Under the pieces are notes generated by a model. The model was not told where the DNA came from, ran no database searches, and saw only the letters and a program-made list of their open reading frames with translations. The translations under genes were made by a program, and so were the position numbers. 17,103 nucleotides of DNA from Dehalococcoidia bacterium (GTDB taxonomy: Bacteria; Chloroflexota; Dehalococcoidia; Lucifugimonadales; Lucifugimonadaceae): positions 1-17,103 of the forward strand of contig JAAXHR010000168.1 of the NCBI GenBank assembly GCA_012270805.1, in the 5' to 3' direction. The first letter of the stretch is position 1. Each line of letters starts with the position of its first letter. This document shows, piece by piece, positions 1 to 7,185 of the stretch.

Positions 1-6
1 CACCAA

Positions 7-1188
7 TCACGCTGAATCACCCGAATCAAACCTGCTCAACAACCCAGCTAACCCGTTCATCGTCGCAACTTCTGCATCGCTTCTCTTCTGACCACGCGCA
101 CCCCCATACACGACCGCCTTGGCGCTCACCTCTGGCACCAGATCCGCAACGCGATTCAGCCCCACGAAATAGTCCGACGAAACCGTTGCGCCCGACTTGA
201 TCTCGATCGCCCCGTAACCATATCCGGTCTCATACAACAAGTCACACTCCAATCCCTGAGCGTCTCTATAGAAAGACACATTAGCTTGACGTCCGCGATT
301 GAAGCGATGCTTCAACGTTTCCGCCACCACCGCGTTTTCAAACAAAAACCCACGCAATGGATGCGTCGCGATCTGACCAGCATGCTCGATACCTATCAGG
401 TAACTGGCCAAACCGACATCGTAGAAATACAGCTTCGGCGATCTGACCAACCGCTTCCTAATGTTCGCGTGATACGGCTGTAACTGAAAAACGATATAAC
501 TCGTCTCCAAGACGTTCAACCACTGTCGAGCAGTCGTGTGTGAAACGCCCGCATCCGATCCCAGTGACGACAGATTCAACAGTTGACCGATACGTCCGGC
601 GCAGAGGCGCACGAAACGACGAAAACTCGAAAGATTCCGAATCTCGCTCAATTGACGCACATCCCGTTCGACATACGTCTCGAAATAGTCACCGAGCGCT
701 TGCACAGGGTCGAGCCTCTGATCATGGATGCGCGGGTAAAACCCGGTATGGAGAATGTCTTCTATCGTATTGCTCGCCCCCGCGCGTCGCCTCTCGGCCA
801 ACGAAAACGGCAACAACCGCAGCAAAGCGGTCCGGCCAGCAAGCGATTGGCTGATCGCCGCGGACAACACGAACTGTTCACTGCCGGTCAGGACGAACAG
901 CCCGTTCCGACCTGATTCATCTCCGATCACCTGCAGATACGACAGCAATCCGGGAACGCGTTGAATCTCGTCAATGATCGCTCCGCCGCCGAACTGCGCT
1001 AGAAATGCCCGAGGGTCGAATTCCGCAAACTCACGCGCGTCAGGAGCCTCCAAGTTCACGTAATCGAGACCCGGAAACGCCACCCGGCACAACGTCGTCT
1101 TGCCCGATTGGCGCGGACCGGTAACCGTCACGAACGGATACTGCTCAAACAGTGAGACAATCTGAGGCGTGATGTCGCGTTCGATCAT
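7..1188 (-). CDS. AAA+ ATPase with C-terminal DUF4143 domain
   Basis: The 393-aa protein has the usual length and order of the AAA_14/DUF4143 family. Residues about 15-140 form a P-loop ATPase: Walker A GPRQSGKT (24-31, K30), Walker B AIIDEI (70-75), and a sensor-like LTGSEQF (100-106). A winged-helix-like stretch (about 195-230) follows, then DUF4143 (about 240-360). DUF4143 carries a PD-(D/E)XK-like pattern: FEN (283-285), ECD (314-316) and EIKSG (329-333). These residues are intact, so nuclease-type activity is possible but unproven; the cellular role of the family is poorly known. The ATG start gives a standard N-terminus (MIERDI) and has no Shine-Dalgarno. A TATAAT box lies 7 nt upstream, so the mRNA is probably leaderless. 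The gene stands alone. The family call is firm; the function is open. Confidence 0.9.
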   Translation of the reverse strand: MIERDITPQIVSLFEQYPFVTVTGPRQSGKTTLCRVAFPGLDYVNLEAPDAREFAEFDPRAFLAQFGGGAIIDEIQRVPGLLSYLQVIGDESGRNGLFVLTGSEQFVLSAAISQSLAGRTALLRLLPFSLAERRRAGASNTIEDILHTGFYPRIHDQRLDPVQALGDYFETYVERDVRQLSEIRNLSSFRRFVRLCAGRIGQLLNLSSLGSDAGVSHTTARQWLNVLETSYIVFQLQPYHANIRKRLVRSPKLYFYDVGLASYLIGIEHAGQIATHPLRGFLFENAVVAETLKHRFNRGRQANVSFYRDAQGLECDLLYETGYGYGAIEIKSGATVSSDYFVGLNRVADLVPEVSAKAVVYGGARGQKRSDAEVATMNGLAGLLSRFDSGDSA

Positions 1189-1201
1189 AAGTTGTATTAT
1201 A
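1189..1201 (-). promoter_or_regulatory. -10 box giving a leaderless start for the ATPase gene
   Basis: Read on the - strand, a perfect TATAAT (1201-1196) is followed by seven bases (ACAACTT) and then the ATG at 1188-1186. Transcription normally starts about 7 nt after the -10 hexamer, so the first transcribed base would be at or next to the A of ATG. No purine-rich ribosome-binding site exists between them, and no good -35 hexamer is visible at 16-18 nt spacing (best match TTTCAA). The 10-mer AATACAACTT that overlaps this box also occurs in the opposite orientation inside the 1267-1295 repeat, so the box may be part of an operator. Confidence 0.55.
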
Positions 1202-1213
1202 GCCGAAAGTTTT

Positions 1214-1242
1214 ACAAATTGAAAATACTACTTTCAATTTAC
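1214..1242. repeat. Copy A of an imperfect 29-bp direct repeat, itself a dyad
   Basis: This 29-bp stretch matches 1267-1295 at 25 of 29 positions in the same orientation. It contains a perfect inverted repeat: AAATTGAAA (1216-1224) and TTTCAATTT (1232-1240), separated by 7 bp. It lies 13 bp upstream of the -10 box of the ATPase gene, roughly where a -35 element or repressor site would be. The surrounding 1189-1343 interval is much richer in A+T than the genes on either side. Confidence 0.65.
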
Positions 1243-1266
1243 AGAGTTTTTTAGTGATTTCAGCAT

Positions 1267-1295
1267 ACAATTTGAAAATACAACTTGCAATCTAC
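1267..1295. repeat. Copy B of the imperfect 29-bp direct repeat
   Basis: This is the second copy, starting 53 bp from copy A, close to five helical turns. It keeps the core GAAAATACNACTT but its dyad is decayed. It is bracketed by a further 8-bp inverted repeat, GATTTCAG (1256-1263) and CTGAAATC (1308-1315). The same-face spacing suggests cooperative binding of a regulator, though none is encoded next door. Confidence 0.6.
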
Positions 1296-1314
1296 CCAAT
1301 TATTAAACTGAAAT

Positions 1315-1331
1315 CTGTACACACCGTACAG
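1315..1331 (-). terminator. Possible weak terminator of the dnaE transcript
   Basis: A perfect 6-bp stem, CTGTAC/GTACAG, with a 5-nt loop lies 12 bp past the stop codon of the 1344-1571 gene. On the - strand it is followed by a moderately T-rich tract (ATTTCAGTTTAATAATT). The stem is short and only half G/C, so termination strength is doubtful. It could equally be part of the operator-like repeats beside it. Confidence 0.35.
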
Positions 1332-1343
1332 CCTCACCCGATC

Positions 1344-1571
1344 TCACCCCTCATCAACAGCCCCATCAACATAGCGACCCAAGATCCCCTGAGCCTCCGC
1401 AACTCGCTCCTCCGGTGCCATCAACCTGACCGGCATGACCGAAGGGCCAAGAAACGGGATCCCATCCGGCTTGACCGCACACGGACACCCCTCGTTGCGA
1501 ACCAGACCCGCCCACGTCTCCGCGATCAATTGGTCCGGAGCAGTCGCGAACTCGACCCAACGCTCTCGCAT
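1344..1571 (-). CDS. Small DUF2007-like putative signal-transducing protein, coupled to dnaE
   Basis: This 75-aa protein resembles the DUF2007 family (a PII-like ferredoxin fold): A..L..AETWAGLVRNEGCPC..., a short beta region, then PVRLMAPEERVAEAQGIL. The gene begins one base after the dnaE stop (TGA-C-ATG) with no Shine-Dalgarno, so it is almost certainly translated by ribosomes finishing dnaE. It is short enough that annotation could miss it. The sense of the frame is supported by the family-like pattern and by this tight junction; the two overlapping frames in the same interval have neither. Function is unknown. The position suggests co-expression with the replicative polymerase, not necessarily a role in replication. 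Confidence 0.75.
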   Translation of the reverse strand: MRERWVEFATAPDQLIAETWAGLVRNEGCPCAVKPDGIPFLGPSVMPVRLMAPEERVAEAQGILGRYVDGAVDEG

Positions 1572-1572
1572 G

Positions 1573-4500
1573 TCAGTTCGCGGCGTCGACGCTCATCTCA
1601 ACGTTCCTATCGCCGAGAATCAATGCCAGCTCCGAGCGTAGCTGCTGAGATGGCTCGACGCTGAAGAACGGGAGGTCCATCGAAATCGTCTTGCCATCAA
1701 TCGACAGTTTCGCCAACACCTTGCCGTCGCCCTTGTGTTCGCCCAGCGCAAGCAAAACCTCGTGAATTGTCTCACGGGAAGGAGTGGCTTCACCGTCGCA
1801 CTCGAACGACAGCGTCACCGCGGGCCCGTCAGATGATGTGTTATGCGTCGATGTCATATTCCCGCCGTTCGTCTGCGCCTCACCGTTGATCGGACCAGTC
1901 GCTCCATGATACCTCGCGGCATGCGAATCGTTGCCATTAACGCCATTCACTGAGCCGTTCAAAGACCCATTAACTCCAGGCCTAGAATTGTCATTCCTCG
2001 TCGGAATGTAAGCGATGGCGTTACTCACCTCCACTCCAGCCGAGTTGTTGAACATGCGAACTGAACCTCGAACATCCGCATACACGTCTTCATGCCAAAT
2101 TCCAGACGTCCGATCCAGCACATTCGACCATACCGTCAACTCTATTTCGTCGTCCAGCAACGCCAGCTTCGCCGTCACGAACGGAGCACCGTTACGAGTC
2201 GACCGATGATCGATCGCCACCAGCTTACCGATAACGCGGACACGTGCGCCTTCCTCGTTCAGTTTTTCATCGCTCGCGTAAACTATCGCGCCGTTGTCCT
2301 CGTGCTCGAGCGCGACACGCTTCTCAGCATCCTCCTGGCTCTCGGTGATGATCAACCCGAAAAGCTCCTTCTCCCACTCCCTCAGCATCTTGACATCCAC
2401 TCCGCCGTTTTCCTGCGGCGGATCGAACTCAATGCCTATGAACGACTCGCTGGAGTCCGCGCCGCCGAACATCGAATGCTGACCTGACGAGCGCGCCGCG
2501 CCAGTCTTCCGCATATGCGTCGCAAGGTTTTCCGCCTGGTCCAAAAGCTGCTCACGCCGCGCCATCGAATCGAACGCGCCCGCCTTGATCAGCAATCGTA
2601 GTGAAGATTCCGGAGGCGCAGCTTCAGCCAATCGATCGCAGAAATCGCCCACATCCGCGAACCGACCCTTGCCGTCACCATCCCGAATCTCGACTATCTC
2701 TGCAACCGTCGCCGGGCCTATGCCCCGTATCGATGCCAATCCGTACCGGATACTTCCTCGCTCGCCGACACTCTCGTCTACCGTGAAGGATGTCTTCGAA
2801 ACGTTCACGTCGGGCGGCAACACCTCAATGCCCCGTTTCTTCGCTTCTGATATGCACCTTTGAACGCGTTCTGGCGCCCCGGTGAACGACTCAAGCATGG
2901 CGACGAAGTACTCGAGCGGGTAGTTGGCTTTGAAGTAGGTTGTCCAATAGGTGATGTAAGCGTAAGAGACGGCGTGAGCTTTGTTGAATCCGTAGCCAGC
3001 GAACGGGAGGATGTATGTAAAGAGGTCGCGACCCTCCTGCTCTGAATGACCCTTCTTAACCGCGCCCTCGACGAACTTGCGCTCCTCCTCACGCATGATC
3101 GCTGGCACCTTCTTGCCCATCGCTTTCCGGAGAATGTCTGCTTCGCCAAGGGTGTAACCAGCGAAGTCCTGAGCGGTGAGCATCACCTGGTCCTGGTAGA
3201 CGATGACACCGTACGTGCTCTCTAGCAAGTGCGCGATGCTCGGATGCGGGTACTCGATTGGAGCCCGACCGTGCTTGCAGGCGATCAATCGGTCGATGTG
3301 TTGCATCGGACCGGGACGGTACAGCGCGATCATCGCAGCGATGTCGTCGATCGAAGTCGGCTTCAAATCCTTGATATAGCGCGTCATCCCCGAACTCTCA
3401 AGCTGGAAAGAACCGAACGTGTCGCCGTCTGCCATCAGCTTGAAAGTCGCCTCGTCATCGAGGGGGACCTGTTTTTCGTCGTAGAGGTCAATCTCAACGC
3501 CACGGTGTTCGGCGATGATCTTCAGACAACGATCCAAGACCGCCAAGTTTGTGAGTCCGAGGAAGTCCCACTTGAGCAGCCCCGCGAACTCGATTGGATA
3601 CATCGAGTATTGCGTCGCAGTCAAGCCGGTATCGCTGCCCTTCTGTGGACGCTGCAAAGCCGTGTATTTCACTAGTGGATCGTCGGAAATCACCACACCA
3701 GCCGCGTGCGTGCTAACGTTGCGTACCCGTCCCTCTACCCCCATCGCCTTCTCGAGAACCTCCGCAGCGACCGCGTTCTGGCGGATCAATTGCTGAAGTT
3801 CTACGCTCTGTTCCTTGACGGTCTGCAGGTTGAATTCGCGTGGAGGCGCTTCATCCTCATCATCGTTCGACATCGGCGAATAGTTGGCGACAACGCGGAC
3901 GAGGCGATTGCAAGCATCGTTGATGTCCGAGTTTTCTGTGGCGCCATCCTCCATAACCCTCGCAGCGTCGCGGATAGCGGCGCGCGTCTTCATCGTTCCA
4001 AAAGTCGTTATCTGCGCAACGCGGTCTGGGCCGTACCGCTCTAAGCAATACTGAATAACCTCGCTACGACGATCGTCCGCGAACTCCATGTCGATGTCAG
4101 GCATCTCACGACGCTCGACATTCAAGAAACGCTCGAAAAACAGTCCGTAGGGTAGAGGGTCGAAGTCGGTCACCCGCAAGCAGTACAGCACCAGACTCGA
4201 TGCCGCTGATCCGCGGACCGTCGACAGTATCCCCTGCTGCTTGACGAACCTGAAGATGTCCCAAACCACCAGGAAGTAGTCGGCAAAATCGGTTTCAGTG
4301 ATGATGTAAAGCTCTTTCTCCAACCGTTCCTTAACCCCGTCCGAAAGCTCCCCGAAACGCTCCAACGCCCCTTCGTAGCAGATCCGGCGCAAGTATTCAG
4401 CCGACGATGACCCATCGGGGGTCGGGAACTGAGGCAATTTGGTTCGACGCTGTGAAAGCTCAAGATTGCAACGCTCCGCAATCGCCAACGTGTTGCGAAG

Positions 4501-5301
4501 AGCTCCCGGATGCTCCGGGAACACTAACGCCATCTCCGCAGCCGACTTCACGTAATAGCTGTCATCCTCCATCCGCAACCTTCGCTCATCCGCCAACTTG
4601 CTCGATGTAACGATGCACGTCAGCGTGTCCTGATGCGGCGCATCCTCCGGATAGACGTAGTGGCAGTCATTCGTAACTACCAATTCCATCCCCATCTCCT
4701 CTGACAACTCGCAAACAGCCCGGTTAACCACATCTTGCCCCGGCACATTCTCGTGATGCATCAACTCCAAGTAGTACCGATCACCGAAAACCTCCCGATA
4801 CCAACCCGCAGTCTCCCGCGCAGCCGTCAAATCACCATTCATCCGCAACACGTCCCGCGCCAACTCGCCAGAAAGACATCCAGAGAGCACAATCACACCC
4901 TCGGAATATTCAGCCAACAAATCCCGATCTACTCGTGGCCGATAGTAAAAACCCTCAAGATGAGCCTTGGTCGCAAGCTGCAACAGGTTGCGATAACCTG
5001 TCAGATCCTCCGCAAGCAACGTGATGTGAGGCTGAGAACCCCCGCCTGCGCCCTCGGCAGCAGTCCGCTCATGCCGCGATCCAAACGCGACATAGCCCTC
5101 CATCCCAATTATCGGCTTGATGCCCGCCGATTTCGCCGCCTTGTAGAAATCGATCGCCGCGTAGACGTTTCCGTGATCAGTCAACGCCATTGCTGGCTGT
5201 CCTAGTTCCGCCGCACGATACACCATATCCTCAACGTGCCCGTACCCGTCCAACAACGAATATTCAGAGTGGTTGTGCAGATGAACGAACTGGTCAGACA
5301 A
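1573..5301 (-). CDS. dnaE: DNA polymerase III subunit alpha
   Basis: This is the replicative polymerase, 1242 aa, near the usual 1150-1250. The N-terminal PHP domain (1-290) keeps all nine metal ligands I expect for an active proofreading PHP exonuclease: H9, H11, D18, H43, E68, H92, C142, D212, H214. In the polymerase core, RGSAAS is at 363-368. The catalytic DxD region reads PDIDMEF (401-407): D404 is present but the second acidic residue is E406, not Asp. The third Asp is D579 (KWDFLGL). Later come YRPGPM (661-666), helix-hairpin-helix (about 852-872), clamp-binding QHSMF (941-945), OB fold (about 1020-1085), an Asn/Gly/Ser-rich linker (about 1103-1160) and a C-terminal domain (1161-1242). 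The start codon is TTG: an in-frame TAA lies two codons upstream and GGAGG is 12 nt upstream. Confidence 0.97.
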   Translation of the reverse strand: MSDQFVHLHNHSEYSLLDGYGHVEDMVYRAAELGQPAMALTDHGNVYAAIDFYKAAKSAGIKPIIGMEGYVAFGSRHERTAAEGAGGGSQPHITLLAEDLTGYRNLLQLATKAHLEGFYYRPRVDRDLLAEYSEGVIVLSGCLSGELARDVLRMNGDLTAARETAGWYREVFGDRYYLELMHHENVPGQDVVNRAVCELSEEMGMELVVTNDCHYVYPEDAPHQDTLTCIVTSSKLADERRLRMEDDSYYVKSAAEMALVFPEHPGALRNTLAIAERCNLELSQRRTKLPQFPTPDGSSSAEYLRRICYEGALERFGELSDGVKERLEKELYIITETDFADYFLVVWDIFRFVKQQGILSTVRGSAASSLVLYCLRVTDFDPLPYGLFFERFLNVERREMPDIDMEFADDRRSEVIQYCLERYGPDRVAQITTFGTMKTRAAIRDAARVMEDGATENSDINDACNRLVRVVANYSPMSNDDEDEAPPREFNLQTVKEQSVELQQLIRQNAVAAEVLEKAMGVEGRVRNVSTHAAGVVISDDPLVKYTALQRPQKGSDTGLTATQYSMYPIEFAGLLKWDFLGLTNLAVLDRCLKIIAEHRGVEIDLYDEKQVPLDDEATFKLMADGDTFGSFQLESSGMTRYIKDLKPTSIDDIAAMIALYRPGPMQHIDRLIACKHGRAPIEYPHPSIAHLLESTYGVIVYQDQVMLTAQDFAGYTLGEADILRKAMGKKVPAIMREEERKFVEGAVKKGHSEQEGRDLFTYILPFAGYGFNKAHAVSYAYITYWTTYFKANYPLEYFVAMLESFTGAPERVQRCISEAKKRGIEVLPPDVNVSKTSFTVDESVGERGSIRYGLASIRGIGPATVAEIVEIRDGDGKGRFADVGDFCDRLAEAAPPESSLRLLIKAGAFDSMARREQLLDQAENLATHMRKTGAARSSGQHSMFGGADSSESFIGIEFDPPQENGGVDVKMLREWEKELFGLIITESQEDAEKRVALEHEDNGAIVYASDEKLNEEGARVRVIGKLVAIDHRSTRNGAPFVTAKLALLDDEIELTVWSNVLDRTSGIWHEDVYADVRGSVRMFNNSAGVEVSNAIAYIPTRNDNSRPGVNGSLNGSVNGVNGNDSHAARYHGATGPINGEAQTNGGNMTSTHNTSSDGPAVTLSFECDGEATPSRETIHEVLLALGEHKGDGKVLAKLSIDGKTISMDLPFFSVEPSQQLRSELALILGDRNVEMSVDAAN

Positions 5302-5312
5302 CGGTTACCTGC

Positions 5313-5318
5313 ACCTCC
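5313..5318 (-). promoter_or_regulatory. Ribosome-binding site that fixes the TTG start of dnaE
   Basis: GGAGGT (5318-5313 on the - strand) lies 11 nt before TTG (5301-5299). The in-frame TAA at 5307-5305 rules out a longer product. The PHP metal ligands begin at residue 9, so a later start would destroy the exonuclease site. Confidence 0.75.
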
Positions 5319-5383
5319 GGGTGATTGGGAAAATCGGGCGATTATGCCCCTGAAGCGATCCATAAAGTATAGCCAGTCAACCA

Positions 5384-5395
5384 CGCACATGTGCG
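5384..5395. other. 12-bp perfect palindrome between divergent genes
   Basis: CGCACATGTGCG is a perfect palindrome in the 144-bp region between dnaE (-) and the PLP enzyme gene (+). It sits beside candidate core promoter hexamers: TTGACT (5380-5375) and TATACT (5371-5366) for dnaE, and TATGCT (5405-5410) for the + gene. None of these forms a well-spaced -35/-10 pair, so the promoters are not called. The palindrome is a plausible operator; chance occurrence is possible. Confidence 0.35.
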
Positions 5396-5445
5396 CTGCG
5401 CGGTGTATGCTATCGGCAGTGAAATTCGCCCACGGACGATACGAA

Positions 5446-6645
5446 ATGACACTGCCTACTCTCGAACAACTCGAACAAGACCCCTACGCCGCACTAGGTG
5501 TCCGGAAGTTCATCAACGCTACTTGCCACCACACCAACATGGGTGGCACCCTGATACCTGAAACGACGTTAAAGGCGATGCGAACAGCAGCCGACAACTT
5601 CGTCGACCTCAGAGAACTTCAAAAAGCCACCGGCCGCATCATCGCTGAAGTTACCCACGCCGACGATGGCTATATCGTCTCCGGTTGTGCCGCTGGCCTT
5701 ATGGTCTCCGCCGCCGCAATCATCACCGGTATGGACGAGGCCCTGATCGAGCAGCTGCCATACGTTCAAGGCGGCCAAGTTCCATGCATCGCCAAACGGT
5801 TTGCACGCGCGGAAAACTACAAGGGCGAAGAGTACGTCAACCATGGCTACGCCATGGCCGTTAAGACCGCCGGCGTAAAGTTCGTCGAAGTCGGCGAACC
5901 TGAGGAAGACGGTCGCCCCACAAAGGTGGTCCGCGCCGAGGAATACGCACAAGCCTTCATCGACAACCCGGACGCCAAGATGGTCTACTGGGTCGGGTAC
6001 GCACCCCCAGAAGACATCGCCTTGGAAGACGTTATCGACATCGCGCACGATCACGACGCCCGTGTGATCATCGATGCATCAAACTGCCTGCCGCCGCGCG
6101 AAAACCTTTACCGCTTCATCGACATCGGCGCCGACGTCGTCTGCTTCAGCGGCGGAAAGGGCATCCAAGGGCCGCAAGGTTCCGGCATCATCGCCGGCAG
6201 CCAGGACATCATCGATTCCATCGCCATGCAGTCCGCACCGTCGCACGGTATAGGGCGCGTCGCGAAGGTCTCGAAAGAAGAAGTCATAGGCCAAATCGCC
6301 TCCTTCATCTGGTGGGTGCAGCAAGACGACGAAGAACGGATGACTGAGCACCACCGCAAAACCGGAATGCTTCACAACAGCCTTGCCGGCCTCCCAAAGA
6401 TGGCTGATTCATACATCGAGTTCCCAGACGAAGATAACCGGCCAATGCCGAACGTGCACGTCAAAGTCGATCCTGCCATAGGCAAAGATGCCCAGTGGCT
6501 CATAGAGGAACTCCGCGACGGTGACCCTGCGATAGCTGTGGTTGGCCACGCAAGAGACCCGCAGATCGTCCGCATCGACGTGCGCCTGTTGGAAGACGAA
6601 GAGATCGCGGAGATCGCCAGGCGACTGCGAGAGATTCTCAGCTAA
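5446..6645 (+). CDS. SelA-like PLP-dependent enzyme (fold type I)
   Basis: This 399-aa protein matches the SelA-like/aminotransferase class V-fold group. Visible features are the N-terminal FINATCHHTNMGGTLIP segment (22-38), the small-residue stretch VSGCAAG (78-84), the pyridine-nitrogen Asp in VIIDAS (D210), and the Schiff-base lysine in FSGGKGIQGPQGSG (K238). Relatives include bacterial ammonia-lyase or aldolase-like enzymes acting on sugar acids and amino acids; the substrate here cannot be read. No selB, selC or selD is nearby, so selenocysteine synthesis is unlikely. I chose ATG 5446 because MTLPTLEQ leads directly into the family N-terminus. The open frame extends upstream to 5236, but that part overlaps the start of dnaE and is low-quality sequence. 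The Shine-Dalgarno is weak. Confidence 0.87.
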   Translation: MTLPTLEQLEQDPYAALGVRKFINATCHHTNMGGTLIPETTLKAMRTAADNFVDLRELQKATGRIIAEVTHADDGYIVSGCAAGLMVSAAAIITGMDEALIEQLPYVQGGQVPCIAKRFARAENYKGEEYVNHGYAMAVKTAGVKFVEVGEPEEDGRPTKVVRAEEYAQAFIDNPDAKMVYWVGYAPPEDIALEDVIDIAHDHDARVIIDASNCLPPRENLYRFIDIGADVVCFSGGKGIQGPQGSGIIAGSQDIIDSIAMQSAPSHGIGRVAKVSKEEVIGQIASFIWWVQQDDEERMTEHHRKTGMLHNSLAGLPKMADSYIEFPDEDNRPMPNVHVKVDPAIGKDAQWLIEELRDGDPAIAVVGHARDPQIVRIDVRLLEDEEIAEIARRLREILS

Positions 6646-6916
6646 ACCCACAAACCCTAAACCTTTGAAGCGGCAATGACCGCCCAAAATCGGGACTCCG
6701 ATGCATATTGTTGCTAACTGAAAGGCCAGATGAGCGACGGATCGCATCCCATCGCAACGGACTTTCATCAACCAACCTGCGGAGCCATTCGCAGTTCCAT
6801 CGAAGTGCCGTTTGCTTACGGGGTTTCGATCTTCAATCGTATGATATAAGTATCGTACCCTGCCTAGCCCGGATGCCAAGCAGGCGACTTCACTCAGGAA
6901 TAAAAGAGAGTTTCCT
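6646..6916. other. Intergenic region upstream of the three-gene cassette
   Basis: No convincing gene lies here. The best promoter-like element is TATGAT at 6840-6845 (5 of 6 bases of TATAAT), overlapping TATAAG at 6845-6850, with no good -35 hexamer. A short inverted repeat, CCTGC/GCAGG, lies in the likely 5' leader just before the cassette. No strong terminator for the upstream PLP enzyme gene is seen. The left end of the compositional change lies somewhere in this interval, but I find no target-site duplication, integrase or terminal inverted repeat. Confidence 0.4.
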
Positions 6917-7162
6917 ATGACCGAACGGAAAGTCACAGTAAGAGACCAAACCGGCAACGAAGTTTCCGGAACGGTCATCGACATCATTGAGTCGGTCGAG
7001 CGTTTCTCCGAAATCAAGCTCTCGAACGGTTGGGTATTGAAGGTAAAACACGTGGCCGTCGAAGTTGTACAGCTGGATGGGTTAACCGATCAAGAAGGCA
7101 ACCCGGTATTTCAAGTTAAAGGTGCAAACATAATCAATGTGTCCCAGCCAGTTTCTTCTTAA
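6917..7162 (+). CDS. Small beta-rich protein of unknown function (cassette gene 1)
   Basis: This 81-aa protein is not recognised with confidence. It alternates short hydrophobic strands with turns (KVTVRD, SGTVIDII, SEIKLSNGWVLKVK, AVEVVQLDG, NPVFQVKGANIINV), consistent with a small SH3-like or beta-barrel fold. It has no signal peptide, membrane segment or cysteine. The ATG is preceded by GAGAG about 6 nt upstream. It is the first gene of a tight run: the next start is 23 bp after its stop and has a similar GAGAG ribosome-binding site. The coding strand has G above C (21 G, 10 C in 7021-7080), unlike the flanking + strand genes. It may be a regulator, an adaptor or simply a passenger of the pair that follows. 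Confidence 0.7.
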   Translation: MTERKVTVRDQTGNEVSGTVIDIIESVERFSEIKLSNGWVLKVKHVAVEVVQLDGLTDQEGNPVFQVKGANIINVSQPVSS

Positions 7163-7185
7163 CCACAAACACCGAGAGATACCAC

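Noticed and set aside
1189..1343. CRISPR array from the 29-bp repeats
   Set aside because: There are only two imperfect copies, no regular array and no cas genes. An operator-like reading fits better.
3229..3675. 148-aa + strand ORF opposite dnaE
   Set aside because: It is antisense to the conserved polymerase core with no independent coding signal.
5236..5445. N-terminal 70-codon extension of the SelA-like gene
   Set aside because: It overlaps the 5' end of dnaE on the other strand and adds no family-like sequence. ATG 5446 leads straight into the recognised N-terminus.
5446..6645. True selenocysteine synthase (SelA)
   Set aside because: The protein is only SelA-like, and no selB, selC, selD or UGA-containing selenoprotein gene is visible nearby.
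6708..6920. 70-aa + strand ORF before the cassette
   Set aside because: It has no recognisable pattern and no ribosome-binding site, is Arg/Ser/His-rich, and overlaps the start of the 81-aa gene. Treated as non-coding leader.
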